Shown one piece after another: positions 40,615-50,326 of a stretch of 64,000 nt of DNA (positions within the stretch are counted from its first letter, which is position 1; the number at the start of each line of letters is the position of its first letter). The position numbers and the translations under genes are program-made. The stretch lies in NCBI GenBank assembly GCA_030247855.1, contig JAPDRN010000005.1, forward strand, positions 372,001 through 436,000. The letters are read 5' to 3'. Source of the stretch: Knufia peltigerae (taxonomy: Eukaryota > Ascomycota > Eurotiomycetes > Chaetothyriales > Trichomeriaceae). The notes below the pieces were generated by a model, which was not told the DNA's origin, did no database searches, and saw only the letters and a list, made by a program, of their open reading frames with translations.

Positions 40615-43524
40615 TCAAGTGGTGGTAGACACATCCCTGACGAGTCTGGCCGTACACCAGACAAAGGGATAGTTCCTCTGGTACCAATTGACAAAGGTCT
40701 TTCTCAGGGCGATGCGAGGGACGGTGGCCCAACTCCCGCCCAGACAGACGTTGTGCTTGTCGTCGAAAAAGTCGGCCGTGTACCCCGGGTACAGCTTCAT
40801 GGCGGAAAACCCTTGGTGGGGGGCGAGGGTCGTGCTGGTCCATTCCCAGAGCCCGCCGACGTCGGATTGGCCGCGGAGCCCGTCGTGGCCGGTGATGGGA
40901 GTCGGGTGGAAGTGGCGGAAGGCGACGTTTTGGGTGTCCGTCAACGGGATGAAGAGGTCGTTCGGGTCGAGATTGTTGGTGTGTCGGTCGTTTGGTGCAG
41001 CACTGCCGTTCGAGGCAGCGCCGCCAGTGGGGAGCGAAGGGTTGTGTGGTGGTGTTTCCTCGACACCTTCGTTCGAGAGGTGTCTAAGATTTGAATTCCA
41101 AAGTCAGTACAGAGGTGGCCCTGAAAACAGGCGGAAGGAGGAATGACAGTGATGTTCTTACCCGTTCACCGCCGAGATCAATTTACTCGGAACCTTCTCC
41201 ATGGTACTGTCTTGCTGATCGTGGGCATATTTGTAAAGACTTCGCGCCTCTTCCATGGTCGGAATTCGTCCGTCGGACCACTCTGCATAAGCTGCAAGTT
41301 CATTGTACGATGCCATGATGGGCCAGTCGAGTGCATATTGGAGTGGAATGAGACCATACACGGTGCGGACGGATTTCCCTCGGATCCAAGATGGGCTAGC
41401 AGTATCGAGATTTGCAATGTCGTTGCCGTTGATCACGCCGTTCGTGCCGTTGGAGTGCGAGTCGGATGCCGGGGAGACGGTCCATGATGCGGGAAGCGTG
41501 TCTTGCTTCGTGGCTTCAAGGAAGCGAGCATATTCGCCATTACTGATCGGCCTGGCCTGAGCTTCGAATTCGTAGACCTGGACGGTACGCGAGGGGCGCT
41601 CGTTATCCCAGCCAAAGTACCTATCTGGGCCGTCGTCATTTTCGGCATCGTCGAGACCGATCTTGACCTTGGTGGTAGGAATCTTGTGCCATTTGTTCGG
41701 AACACGGTGTGCACGAGCTTCTGCTGCAAGAGCCTTGAAATCGGGGACACCTTTGCCCGGTGGTGGTAGAACACGCTCAGACTGGAGGAGCATGTAAAGA
41801 AATGTTTCCAGGTGCATCGCTTCATGCTCGTAGGCTAGCCAAAGAGCCCGGCCGAGTTTGCGGTCAGAAAAAGCATCACCATTGCTTATTTTTTCTGTGA
41901 TGCGAGACCGTACCCGGTTCTGGTAGCTGAGGATATCCTCAAGTGGTGGCCATGAGTCAGGGACTTCACTATGGTCATGGCACACTTCAGGGTTATCAAC
42001 GTCTATGGCAATGGTCAGAAACTGACTCGTGTATGAATGAGCCATAAGACTTACCAGGATCGATGCCTCGCTCGAAGATTGACCAATAAGACGCAGGATC
42101 GGTCGGCTTTCCAGCTGTAGCCTTGGTGACATGAATATCTATGGTGCAATCTTAATATCCAAGAAGGAGGAGTACGAAGTATGTACTCACCTGCAAAGGT
42201 GGGAATATGGCCCAAGTAGAAGATCAAGTCATTTCGTAATTTGATGGGTTTATTCAAAAGCTCATCTCTTGGAACCATGGATTTGGTGACTATATCCCAT
42301 GCAGCCCATAGCTGTTGCCAATCATTCGAGGTCGGCACAGGGCTCGCTGCAAATTCTGTAGGCTCTGTAGGAAAATTTATTGTGGCAGGTGTGAGAAGAT
42401 GAAGGACTGCAAGGCATTAGCAAAGGCCCTGGAATATCCCCTCATCATGCCTCACAATAGTCATTGGTGCTGTTGCTGTACGCCATTTGCGGAATCAGTC
42501 CAGCCCGGTGGAACATTTCATCACTTTCTGCCACGGAATATTTGAATGCGTCTTCCAAATGTATCTTTTCGCCTTTTCTGAAAGAGAAATTTCCGGTGTT
42601 GATGTCTGTCAGAGCAACATACGAAGCCTGATGCTTGTTGAGCTTTTCATCGTAGAGTCCCTCGATCTGCCATTCGTCTTGTTTGAATGCATCATAGCCA
42701 AGGATAGCATTGGCATGTGATAGGCCATTGCGGTAAAACTTCTCCGTCACTTTCGGAGTGTCGTTATAGGCTCGGTAAACGCGGTCTGGCTGCTGACATC
42801 CATCAACTCCTACAAGAATAAAATCCGAGGAAGTAAGCGCTGCTTTGAAATTGGCAAGAAATCGAGCAGCGCTCTCGCGCGTGAAATTGCCAATTGATGA
42901 TCCCATAGTCATTACACAGGTGCTCCGGTCATCCTTCCGAACCTTCTTCAGCCAGTCGAGAGCGTCGTCGTATGTGCCATGCAAGGCACGAAAGGTGACA
43001 TATTGGTACGCGGTGATATCGAGTTCGGAGAATGTCCGCTTGAGCTCTGACAGAGAAAGGTCTAGCGCGTAGTATTCTACGGACTTTTGAGCCTTCTCGA
43101 ATGCTCTGAGTAAGATATCGATCTTCCGGAGGTTTCTGTTTATTGATCAATACTGCAGTGTGCGAAATGTGACTTGGGGACGCTCGTACCCGCTTCCAAG
43201 TTCGACCAGACGAGAATTTGCTGGAATTCGTGAGGCAATGGCATTGGCATGTCTAGTCAGGGCCTCGATCTCAGCGTTGGTGAGGTAATATTCATCCACA
43301 TAGGTGATCTCCTCAAACAGTTTCAATCCCTTTTCTGCGATTGTTTAGTACTTGTCTCACACAGCCAGAACCTCTATACCGTCATATAGCAACAACGTCG
43401 GAAATGTGCGGGGCTGTCCATCGACAGGATTCAACGAGCGACTAAGCGTCTCCAAAAGAGACTGATCCGACTTGTCTGAGCGAATATCGAAGATTGGCAC
43501 CCCGGCAGGATCAAAGGACCCCAT
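40615..43524 (-). CDS. EGT1: Ergothioneine biosynthesis protein 1 (histidine trimethyltransferase + sulfoxide synthase fusion)
   Basis: Bifunctional enzyme that trimethylates histidine to hercynine and joins it oxidatively to cysteine, the first two steps of ergothioneine synthesis. Seven minus-strand exons: 43380-43524, 43190-43334, 42456-43135, 42191-42406, 42055-42138, 41162-42002 and 40615-41083; the sum is 2,580 nt, 859 residues. Residues 1-330 form the EgtD-like methyltransferase (YVDEYYLTNAEIEALTRHA, LVELGSGNLRK, MTMGSSIGNF). Residues about 345-510 form the DinB-like domain with the iron ligands HEAMHLE (HX3HXE) near 490. Residues about 540-855 form the FGE-sulfatase/EgtB-like domain (ARPISNGEYARFLEA, GGLWEWTSTTLAPHQGF, VCLGGSWAT, RNYPFVWCTARLVRD). 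Every junction keeps frame. All three domains are complete, so the gene should be functional. Egt2, the C-S lyase, is not in this window. Confidence 0.96.
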
Positions 43525-45206
43525 AGTGGCAAGTGTTCTTTGCGTAAGGATTTTGGGCGTTTTTCACGAAATAGAGGGCAACTCAGATGGAGCAGGGCAA
43601 GACCTGGTTGTGATATATGCGTTGACGAGGTAAGTGGTCATGCAAAGGGTTCGGACGAAATACAGAAGGTCTCCGACTCCACTTTACCTTTGACCAGGCA
43701 AGGCAATTGTTGTATGCTAATCAACTCGGTATATTTCAATTGCTCCGCCGGGAAAGTGGCTGAGGTAATAAAGCATCACACTTCATAAATAGTTACAGAG
43801 CAAAAAAGGTGGTTACTGAGCTTTGGCTCATCGGACCTGTAGGCCAACAATCTGTCATCGATTTGGTCTGAGCGGGAGTCGTTGTGGAGCATCCCACGCA
43901 TCCGTGTTCGGGATGGTCCAGATATTGACGTGTGAAGGGGTACGAGTATAGACGCATGATCTGTCAACATCCTGCACTTCAGGAGATTTCAAAAGTTAGA
44001 TTCTGCCATGGACAAACAAGATCAGGGGCGCCGCCATCAAAGAATAAGCCAGTCGAAAGACCACACCAGTTCTCATGACAGGGGATAGTCAGGCCATCGA
44101 AAAGAATGTGTGGGGAGAAATGGAGAATGTAATGCTGACAATGACGACAACAAAAAAAGTCGACGAGTGATAGCGAGAACCAAACATCCACTATGAGGTT
44201 CAGCTTGTCGAACGGGTCATGAACACGAGGCACAGTTGGTCCGTGGCTGGTGAGGAGGAGGCCATTTCCAGCTGTGATTCCGCTCTTGACGAGGGGTCGG
44301 CAAGAGGGGATGTGAAGCTTAGACCGAGACGGTCTTCTGGCTGGTTCCGCGGCTGTTTCGAGGGCTCCAAGCTGACATATTGAGAACATCAAGATCGTAA
44401 AATCGTCAATTCTGCTTGGATTTTGTATGCCCGCAAGTTGCTTCCGAGTCGGTTGCGATATACTGGGGGCAAATCCCGGAGGCGAACGAGCGATGAGTGG
44501 TTCATGCGTATCAGACTAGCCTCGAGACTCTGCCGCGATCAGGCACCAGGAGTAAGCCCAATGGAAATAGTTGATAAGCATCGGATAGTAAACATGCAGC
44601 GAAGGTCCGCCATGTGGGATAGCGTTCCCTTGGTGTGTCTTGACAGGTCTATGTTCCTCATCAAATTCAAGCCAAAGGAACCACACAGGAGAGAGGCTTC
44701 TCCCGGACCTCCGAGGATCAGTAATTGTCGGGAACGAAAGTCGCCGAATGGACAGGAATCCACCCCCCAGAGAATAGTAGTAGCAAGGACGAAAACTCAT
44801 CGCAAAGCTGGAACCCAGATATGAGCAACTCCAGACTGAGGATTGTGGGAATGAACATAGACAGTACCTATGTAAAGACTGTTCGAGCATGAGTATCAAG
44901 TACCAGGAACAAGCAGGATGAAATCTGCCGCCTGTTTTAACTTGATACCGGATCAATGTATCGCCGTTGTCCGCCGCCCAACTAGGAAAACCATCAACAC
45001 AAGAACACATTCGTGTTCCGAACGCTCAAACACATACCATTGCATCGTAGCATATCATACAACGCGTCTTTTCGCGCGTTACGTAGCTGGTATGGTTATA
45101 CTGCAGGTTTTCGTCTTCGTTGATACCTGCGCACACGGGCGATGATTGTCTGTGCGCCTTCTCCTGCTTCACCTTGACCCAGACCTAATCGCGAATTCCA
45201 TCAGCC
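43525..45206. other. Long divergent intergenic region
   Basis: About 1.7 kb between the EGT1 and RhoGEF start codons. Several open frames of 75-165 codons exist on both strands but none has a plausible start, intron pattern or known motif. I see no gene. Confidence 0.5.
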
Positions 45207-47114
45207 ATGTCCAAGTCAGGCAATCTGGCCGCTCTGTCGGCCATCCTGAATCCATCAGACATACCGACCGTCTACTACGCCGAAGATCCTCCCTATCTCC
45301 CTCGTATACTTGTCTTCTACTGGCCTGTACAGGCTGTGGGCTCGTTGGCCTCGACCTCACGAATACGCACGACGATCCTCTCCGCAGCCGGCTTCAAGAG
45401 CTATGGTGCTTTCTCAGTTGCTCCGAATAGTAGCTATTACTCCGCAGTACACAAGCTACCAGAAGATAAGCAGAGGGACGATGTGTTTCGTGGTATTGCG
45501 TTCGCTCTTTGTCGATATTTTTCTGAAGTGCCAACCGAGGTCAAGAATGCCATTACTGATGAAAACTTGCACCATGGCATAGCATTGAAATGGGGTCAAA
45601 CACACGCGGCCCAAGTCACTGGCAGAATGAGCAGGGTTCTAAATGCCGACGAAGTCATTGAAGCACTCAGACCCTTTTCCAAAGAGCGGCCATCAACACC
45701 GCCGACTCCAGTCAAACCTGGCCTGTCGATCAGAAAGACGAGGCCATCATTCTTGCCTTCGGAGGCCAATAATGGTGGCACCAGTAGAGTTGGCAACATG
45801 TTCACTCCTTCAAGAAGGTTGCCAAGCGGCCCTGCAAAGCGGTCTCCATCAGCCGCTACGCCGGGAACCCGGAAAGGCAGTGTTTCACAAGCACCAAAGC
45901 ATTCGCTAGACCAGCTGGAGTCACTACGTTTCAAGATGTGTGAATTCGTCGACACAGAGGACAGATACATCACGAGGCTGCAGGATTTGATAGATCTTGT
46001 TACCAACCAAGGCCGAACGCAAAAGTCATTGAGCTCAAAACTGCAAGGGTCCCGAAACCAAAAAGCTGTGAATGCCATGATACAATTTCCTTCGTTGCTG
46101 GATCAGATCAAGGATCTGAATTTGGCTTTTCTAGATGACATTGAGACGGTTCTCCAGAGCTCAGAGGATGCCGCTCTAACATTCCTTGACCGAGCGGCCC
46201 AGAACCCACAACTCCTTCAGACCGCGAAGGATCCAATGGGAATTTCCAGCTTTGCTAAAGTGCTCCTCAACCACTTTCCTAAGTTCCCAATGCCGTACAG
46301 AGAGTACCTTGACCTTCATTCTCAAGTGGCCTCTAACCTGGACCAATTTTTGAAGGAAGGCACGACCTCTATCCAAAAAGCACCGTCGCTGCTTATGGAG
46401 CCAGCACAACGTATATCTAGGTACGGCCTGTACATTGACACAATGCTTCCTCATGTCCCTGCAAATTTCACAGTGGCAATCAAGACCCTCGAAAAAGCTC
46501 GCAAGATTATTGCCGAAATATGCGAGATGGAACCGGCCGCCTCAACGATACTGGACTCTCTTCGCATTGAGCACGAATCACGCAGAAAGGGTCTTTCACC
46601 AACAAAACTGCTATCAGGATTGACGCGGTCGAATGGTACGATTAGAGAGGCACCTGCTCTGACAGGCAGCATTAAAGGACGGGACGTTCCTCGTCTGTTT
46701 CCCAGCTTGGGAAGAAGCTTGAGCCGTCGACAGAAGACTCCACGACCGGGTCTTGCTGGTATACTCTCAGAGCAGGACCCAGAGCAAGTCAGCAACTTAG
46801 CCAGGGCTAGTTCACGCAACGACGAAAATAGACCTCTTACCTCCAGTTCAGGTCTGTCTGCAGGATCAGTAGTCAAGAGACCACTGACCGCAGGGTCGAC
46901 AACAACAAGTCGATCTGCCCCAAGTCCGAGCCCAGATGCTCGTATCTTGCCCACAGGCCAAGTAGGTAAACCTGCCGTGTCCGCTGCCAGCTTAGAACAC
47001 TACAAAGCTGAATTGATGCGTGTCGAGGAGGAGAATTATAAACTTCTTCAGGAAAACGCCGAGTTGAAACGACAAATTCGTGAATGTAAATGTGGTGGCG
47101 CGCTGAGGCGGTGA
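45207..47114 (+). CDS. RhoGEF (DH-domain) protein
   Basis: A 635-residue intronless protein with a Dbl-homology domain, the exchange-factor fold for Rho-family GTPases. The N-terminal 150 residues form an unfamiliar conserved-looking region (YYAEDPPYLPRILVFYWPVQ) with a variable Pro/Ser linker after it. The DH domain spans about 246-445: CR1 in FVDTEDRYITRLQDLIDLV, a central helix FLDDIETVLQSSEDAAL and CR3 in MEPAQRISRYGLYIDTMLPH, the most diagnostic helix. No PH domain is obvious after it. The C-terminal third is Ser/Arg-rich and ends in a coiled coil (LEHYKAELMRVEEENYKLLQ) plus a Cys-containing basic tail. It resembles the fungal Gef2/Nod1-like group that lacks a canonical PH domain; that placement is tentative. 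The ATG at 45207 is in good context (agccATGTC). Confidence 0.85.
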   Translation: MSKSGNLAALSAILNPSDIPTVYYAEDPPYLPRILVFYWPVQAVGSLASTSRIRTTILSAAGFKSYGAFSVAPNSSYYSAVHKLPEDKQRDDVFRGIAFALCRYFSEVPTEVKNAITDENLHHGIALKWGQTHAAQVTGRMSRVLNADEVIEALRPFSKERPSTPPTPVKPGLSIRKTRPSFLPSEANNGGTSRVGNMFTPSRRLPSGPAKRSPSAATPGTRKGSVSQAPKHSLDQLESLRFKMCEFVDTEDRYITRLQDLIDLVTNQGRTQKSLSSKLQGSRNQKAVNAMIQFPSLLDQIKDLNLAFLDDIETVLQSSEDAALTFLDRAAQNPQLLQTAKDPMGISSFAKVLLNHFPKFPMPYREYLDLHSQVASNLDQFLKEGTTSIQKAPSLLMEPAQRISRYGLYIDTMLPHVPANFTVAIKTLEKARKIIAEICEMEPAASTILDSLRIEHESRRKGLSPTKLLSGLTRSNGTIREAPALTGSIKGRDVPRLFPSLGRSLSRRQKTPRPGLAGILSEQDPEQVSNLARASSRNDENRPLTSSSGLSAGSVVKRPLTAGSTTTSRSAPSPSPDARILPTGQVGKPAVSAASLEHYKAELMRVEEENYKLLQENAELKRQIRECKCGGALRR

Positions 47115-47759
47115 TCGCTCAGGGAAGGATGCGCGCTGGAAACTGTGCTACTACCACGTCGGTGCTGCATCTCAGTCAGCAAAAAGCGGAAGAGGCATGC
47201 AGGGGGCGGAGAAGATGTTATGATTTACGAAAAAGAACAGACTGCCATGAACCTCGTTGTTGAGGTTTATTTGCTTTTGGCGCGATCTGATGGGATTTGC
47301 TTTCGGTTCAAAGCTTGTGTATTTTTACGACGAGCCAGCATGAATAGCGGCCATGGCAGCATTGCATTATTGTGTTGAACGAACAAGCATTGGCTTTAGG
47401 TATCAAAAAATGGGAACGTGGCCATGAGGCCTCCTTCTTTCTTGAGTCAGCACGTACTTAGTTTAATGTCTAGGTTTTTGTATTCAGAGCCTAGGTGCTA
47501 TGTGATGTCTGATTCATCCTAAACTAAATCCAGACGATTGGTTTGGTGCGTGCTTGCTAAAGTAACGAATGTAATGCCCAAGACAGTGGCTTTTTGACAT
47601 TAAAAGCCCAAAAACAACGGCAAAAAACCCATCCAGCGAACAAGACTTTCTGACATGTCTGTAGCGTTGTGTGTACAGATAGATGCACGTACACTTCTCC
47701 TTCAGATCTTCTGAATATCACCAGGTCAGCCCGGTTACTCGTCCTTACTTCTGCACCTC
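47115..47759. other. Convergent intergenic region
   Basis: Between the 3' ends of the RhoGEF and Cdt2-like genes. No gene or repeat recognised. Confidence 0.5.
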
Positions 47760-49823
47760 CTAAAACTCGTCATCGTCGTCGTCGTACCGCGCTGGGACGT
47801 CGGCCCAGCCGCTCTGGTACCGACGAGCGTCGCGCTCGCTGTTGAGTCTCAGCATACGCGCCTGGGCGGCATCCTCACGCCAGCACCGCGTTGTGTAGTC
47901 GTCGGCAGTGGTGACGAGGTTGCCGTTCCTCGTCCAGGCCACGGCGGTGACTTCCTTGCGATGAGCGTTGACGAGGGCGGTGCCGTGGTAGTATATGGGC
48001 AACGGCGCATCTTTGTTGTTGTTGTTGCTGCTCATTGACGACGACGGTGGCGCTGTATTACGCAGGCGTGGCTGAGCGAGGGTGGTGGTGTTCTCTGGCT
48101 GGCGGCGCGTGGTCCTGTTGAAGTACCGTTCGTCCGTCGGGAAGAGCACGGCGCATTCTTCGCTGCTGCCCGAGGCCAGAACTTCGGTGTGGGGTTGGTC
48201 ATCGGATGTGCGGCGGATGGCGAGCTTGTCATAGAATGTCTGCAGGCGCAGAGATGGGTGGCGGAAGCCATATAAGGGTCCGAGGCCGTGGATGGGCTGT
48301 CGTGGTTGACGTGCGGGTCGAGAGGTGGACGACGAGAGGGACATCTCAGGCGCACTGCCAAGGACGAGGTGTGCCGTCGAGTATGCGTAGATGGTGTGGT
48401 CGCGGCAGAGAGAGTAAAGTCTCGACCCGTCGCTGCTCATTGCTATCGAGGTGACCCCAAATTGACGGTGGTTTTGGTGAGACTGCGGCTCGAGGGTGGC
48501 AGAAATTGGATTTGGTCGGCCGGAGCGCTGTTTGTAAGACGTACGCATATCCCACAGCTTGATGATGGCATCATTTTCAGATGCGCTGGCCAGGAGGTGC
48601 GGTCGGCTGGCACTGATGAAGGCACAGGTCGTCACTGCAAAGTCGTTACGAGCGGATATGGGGATTTGCTGGCGACGGCCTTTCGATAACGAGCCGTTGC
48701 GGGCAGCCGTGTGCGCGTCACGGATGTCGTTGATCGTATTGACTTCTCTGCTATTCTCCAAGAAGGCTGCACTTTCACGTCGGAGTTCTTGGAACATCGT
48801 AGAGCCTTTCGCTTTGGCGCATCGGAGGTCCCATAGACAAATGCTCCCATCTCTGGAACATGTTGCTAGAACATGGTTTCCAGATCCTGGCTGAAATTGA
48901 ACGCGCTTGATCGAACCGGTGTGGCCAACAAGCGTATGGGTCGAGACTTGCTGTTTCATATCAACAATTCGGCATGTTTGATCTCCGGATGCGGTGGCGA
49001 GTAGTGCGTCGTCTTCAGACAGTTCCAGATCCATGATTGCGTTGTCGTGAGGATGCATGTGCAGGAATACCTCGTTGTATGATTGGGCCTGACTGCACGC
49101 ATCGTGTATACGTACGGTGCCATCCTCATCACCAACAGCGACCAAGGAGACGGTCTTGAAGCCAGTCGCACAGAATGGTAAAGATGCAACCTGTCGGTTG
49201 TAGGAGTAGAAATCATCTGCTGAACTGTAGAAATTTGCAGTTTCATGTTGCCATAGATTGCTATCTTTTGCTTCCACTATCCTGCTTCTCACGCCGAGTC
49301 GTCGGGATAATGCCGCTGCTGAGGTGCTGATGGTGGGATATGGTTTTAGTGGGGCAGGGAATGCTCTTGTCGTGCCTAGAATTTCCTCGTCCTCGTCCTC
49401 GTCTTCATCCTCATATTCCGTATCGAAACAGTCGGCACAGGCCTCGGGGGCGGGCATCAGGTCTTGAACTTCAACATTGGGCCTTGCGACTAGGGAGGTC
49501 GAGTCTTTGCGGATCGGGGACGACGGAAGAGATGGCACTGAGGAAAAAGAGATTCTCCTCCTTTTGTTTGGACGGTGTGTATTATCGGCTCGACTGTTCA
49601 AACTGGCTGCAGAAAGATCATGTAGAGCTCTTCTCGAGCTTCGAACCGCACGCTGCAGATTTCGAGCTCTCGGCGTGAAGAACTTGTTGAAGCGTCTTGG
49701 GGTTACGGAAGGATTCTTCTTGACACGGCTACTTCGGCGAGGACTTCGAACCGTATCCTCGGGAACGGCAAAGGTCACAGTGTCACCATGTGAAGGTCTC
49801 TCTGGCGTCCGCTCCATGACCAT
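47760..49823 (-). CDS. WD40 protein, Cdt2/DTL-like CRL4 substrate receptor
   Basis: A 687-residue intronless WD40 protein. A basic disordered head (PRRSSRVKKNPSVTPRRFNK) and an acidic run (EYEDEDEDEDEE) precede a seven-blade propeller from about residue 190. Blades show SLVAVGDEDGTVRIHDACSQ, LLATASGDQTCRIVDMKQQ, HVLATCSRDGSICLWDLRC, LLASASENDAIIKLWDMR, SLCRDHTIYAYS and the final VAWTRNGNLVTTADDYTTRC. Two blades end in WD-x-R (WDLR, WDMR), the DWD box that binds DDB1, the arrangement typical of Cdt2, which targets Cdt1 and other PCNA-bound proteins for ubiquitylation in S phase. Poly-Asn and Ser-rich loops interrupt the last blades. The ATG at 49823 is the first in frame; a second at 49817 is close behind. 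Identification as Cdt2 is by architecture and needs a search. Confidence 0.8.
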   Translation of the reverse strand: MVMERTPERPSHGDTVTFAVPEDTVRSPRRSSRVKKNPSVTPRRFNKFFTPRARNLQRAVRSSRRALHDLSAASLNSRADNTHRPNKRRRISFSSVPSLPSSPIRKDSTSLVARPNVEVQDLMPAPEACADCFDTEYEDEDEDEDEEILGTTRAFPAPLKPYPTISTSAAALSRRLGVRSRIVEAKDSNLWQHETANFYSSADDFYSYNRQVASLPFCATGFKTVSLVAVGDEDGTVRIHDACSQAQSYNEVFLHMHPHDNAIMDLELSEDDALLATASGDQTCRIVDMKQQVSTHTLVGHTGSIKRVQFQPGSGNHVLATCSRDGSICLWDLRCAKAKGSTMFQELRRESAAFLENSREVNTINDIRDAHTAARNGSLSKGRRQQIPISARNDFAVTTCAFISASRPHLLASASENDAIIKLWDMRTSYKQRSGRPNPISATLEPQSHQNHRQFGVTSIAMSSDGSRLYSLCRDHTIYAYSTAHLVLGSAPEMSLSSSTSRPARQPRQPIHGLGPLYGFRHPSLRLQTFYDKLAIRRTSDDQPHTEVLASGSSEECAVLFPTDERYFNRTTRRQPENTTTLAQPRLRNTAPPSSSMSSNNNNKDAPLPIYYHGTALVNAHRKEVTAVAWTRNGNLVTTADDYTTRCWREDAAQARMLRLNSERDARRYQSGWADVPARYDDDDDEF

Positions 49824-50326
49824 TGACGAAATGATTTGATACAAACACTCAGAGCAGGCTTGAGATATCAGTCAGCTCGAGACACGATTGGTGTGGCCTC
49901 TCAAGTCCAGCCAAGTAGAAAATTAGATGCCACTGGATCCCCAAATGGTGATGAGAGATTTGGTCGAGGTGTAGAGGTGTAGCCAGAGGTCAGCCAGAGG
50001 TCAGCCAGAGGTCAGCCAGAATAGTGGGAGGCGGACAAGCACGTATTCTTTAATTGATTCCCTGACGCGCGACGCATGAACGACGCGTCGAGCCCAGGGA
50101 AAGTTTGCCGGGAGCGGCCTCACATAATTGGTGGAGCGGGTCTTTCTCCGAGAATGGAAAAACGTCCTCAAACTCCAAAAAATTTCCAGCCCGCACGACT
50201 CGCCCAGTTATTGTCGTCGACGCACGAGGAGGCCTGCGATGCAGCAGTAACCCAAGCCGAACAGTCCTTGATACCGAATCAACTCATCTGGCGAGTCTAA
50301 GCTCTCCTGAGTTGCTTAATTCCAGT
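49824..50326. other. Divergent promoter of the Cdt2-like and RRP5 genes
   Basis: 500 bp with the 11-bp tandem repeat at 49981-50020. The RRP5 frame is open upstream to 50105 but without an ATG before 50327. Confidence 0.55.
49981..50020. repeat. 11-bp tandem repeat AGCCAGAGGTC, about 3.6 copies
   Basis: Three identical copies of AGCCAGAGGTC at 49981-49991, 49992-50002 and 50003-50013, then a partial AGCCAGA to 50020. It lies about 300 bp upstream of RRP5 and 160 bp upstream of the Cdt2-like gene. Confidence 0.9.

Noticed and set aside
44516..45010. 164-codon minus-strand frame in the EGT1/RhoGEF spacer
   Set aside because: Trp/Cys/Tyr-rich with no domain pattern, overlaps a plus-strand frame equally long, and has no convincing start context.
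1..49823. Functional link between CAND1 (left edge) and the Cdt2-like gene, both cullin-RING ligase factors
   Set aside because: They are 47 kb apart with many unrelated genes between; co-occurrence in one window is most simply chance.
50105..50326. 74-codon upstream extension of the RRP5 frame
   Set aside because: There is no ATG in it; the first ATG is at 50327, followed by the usual basic head.
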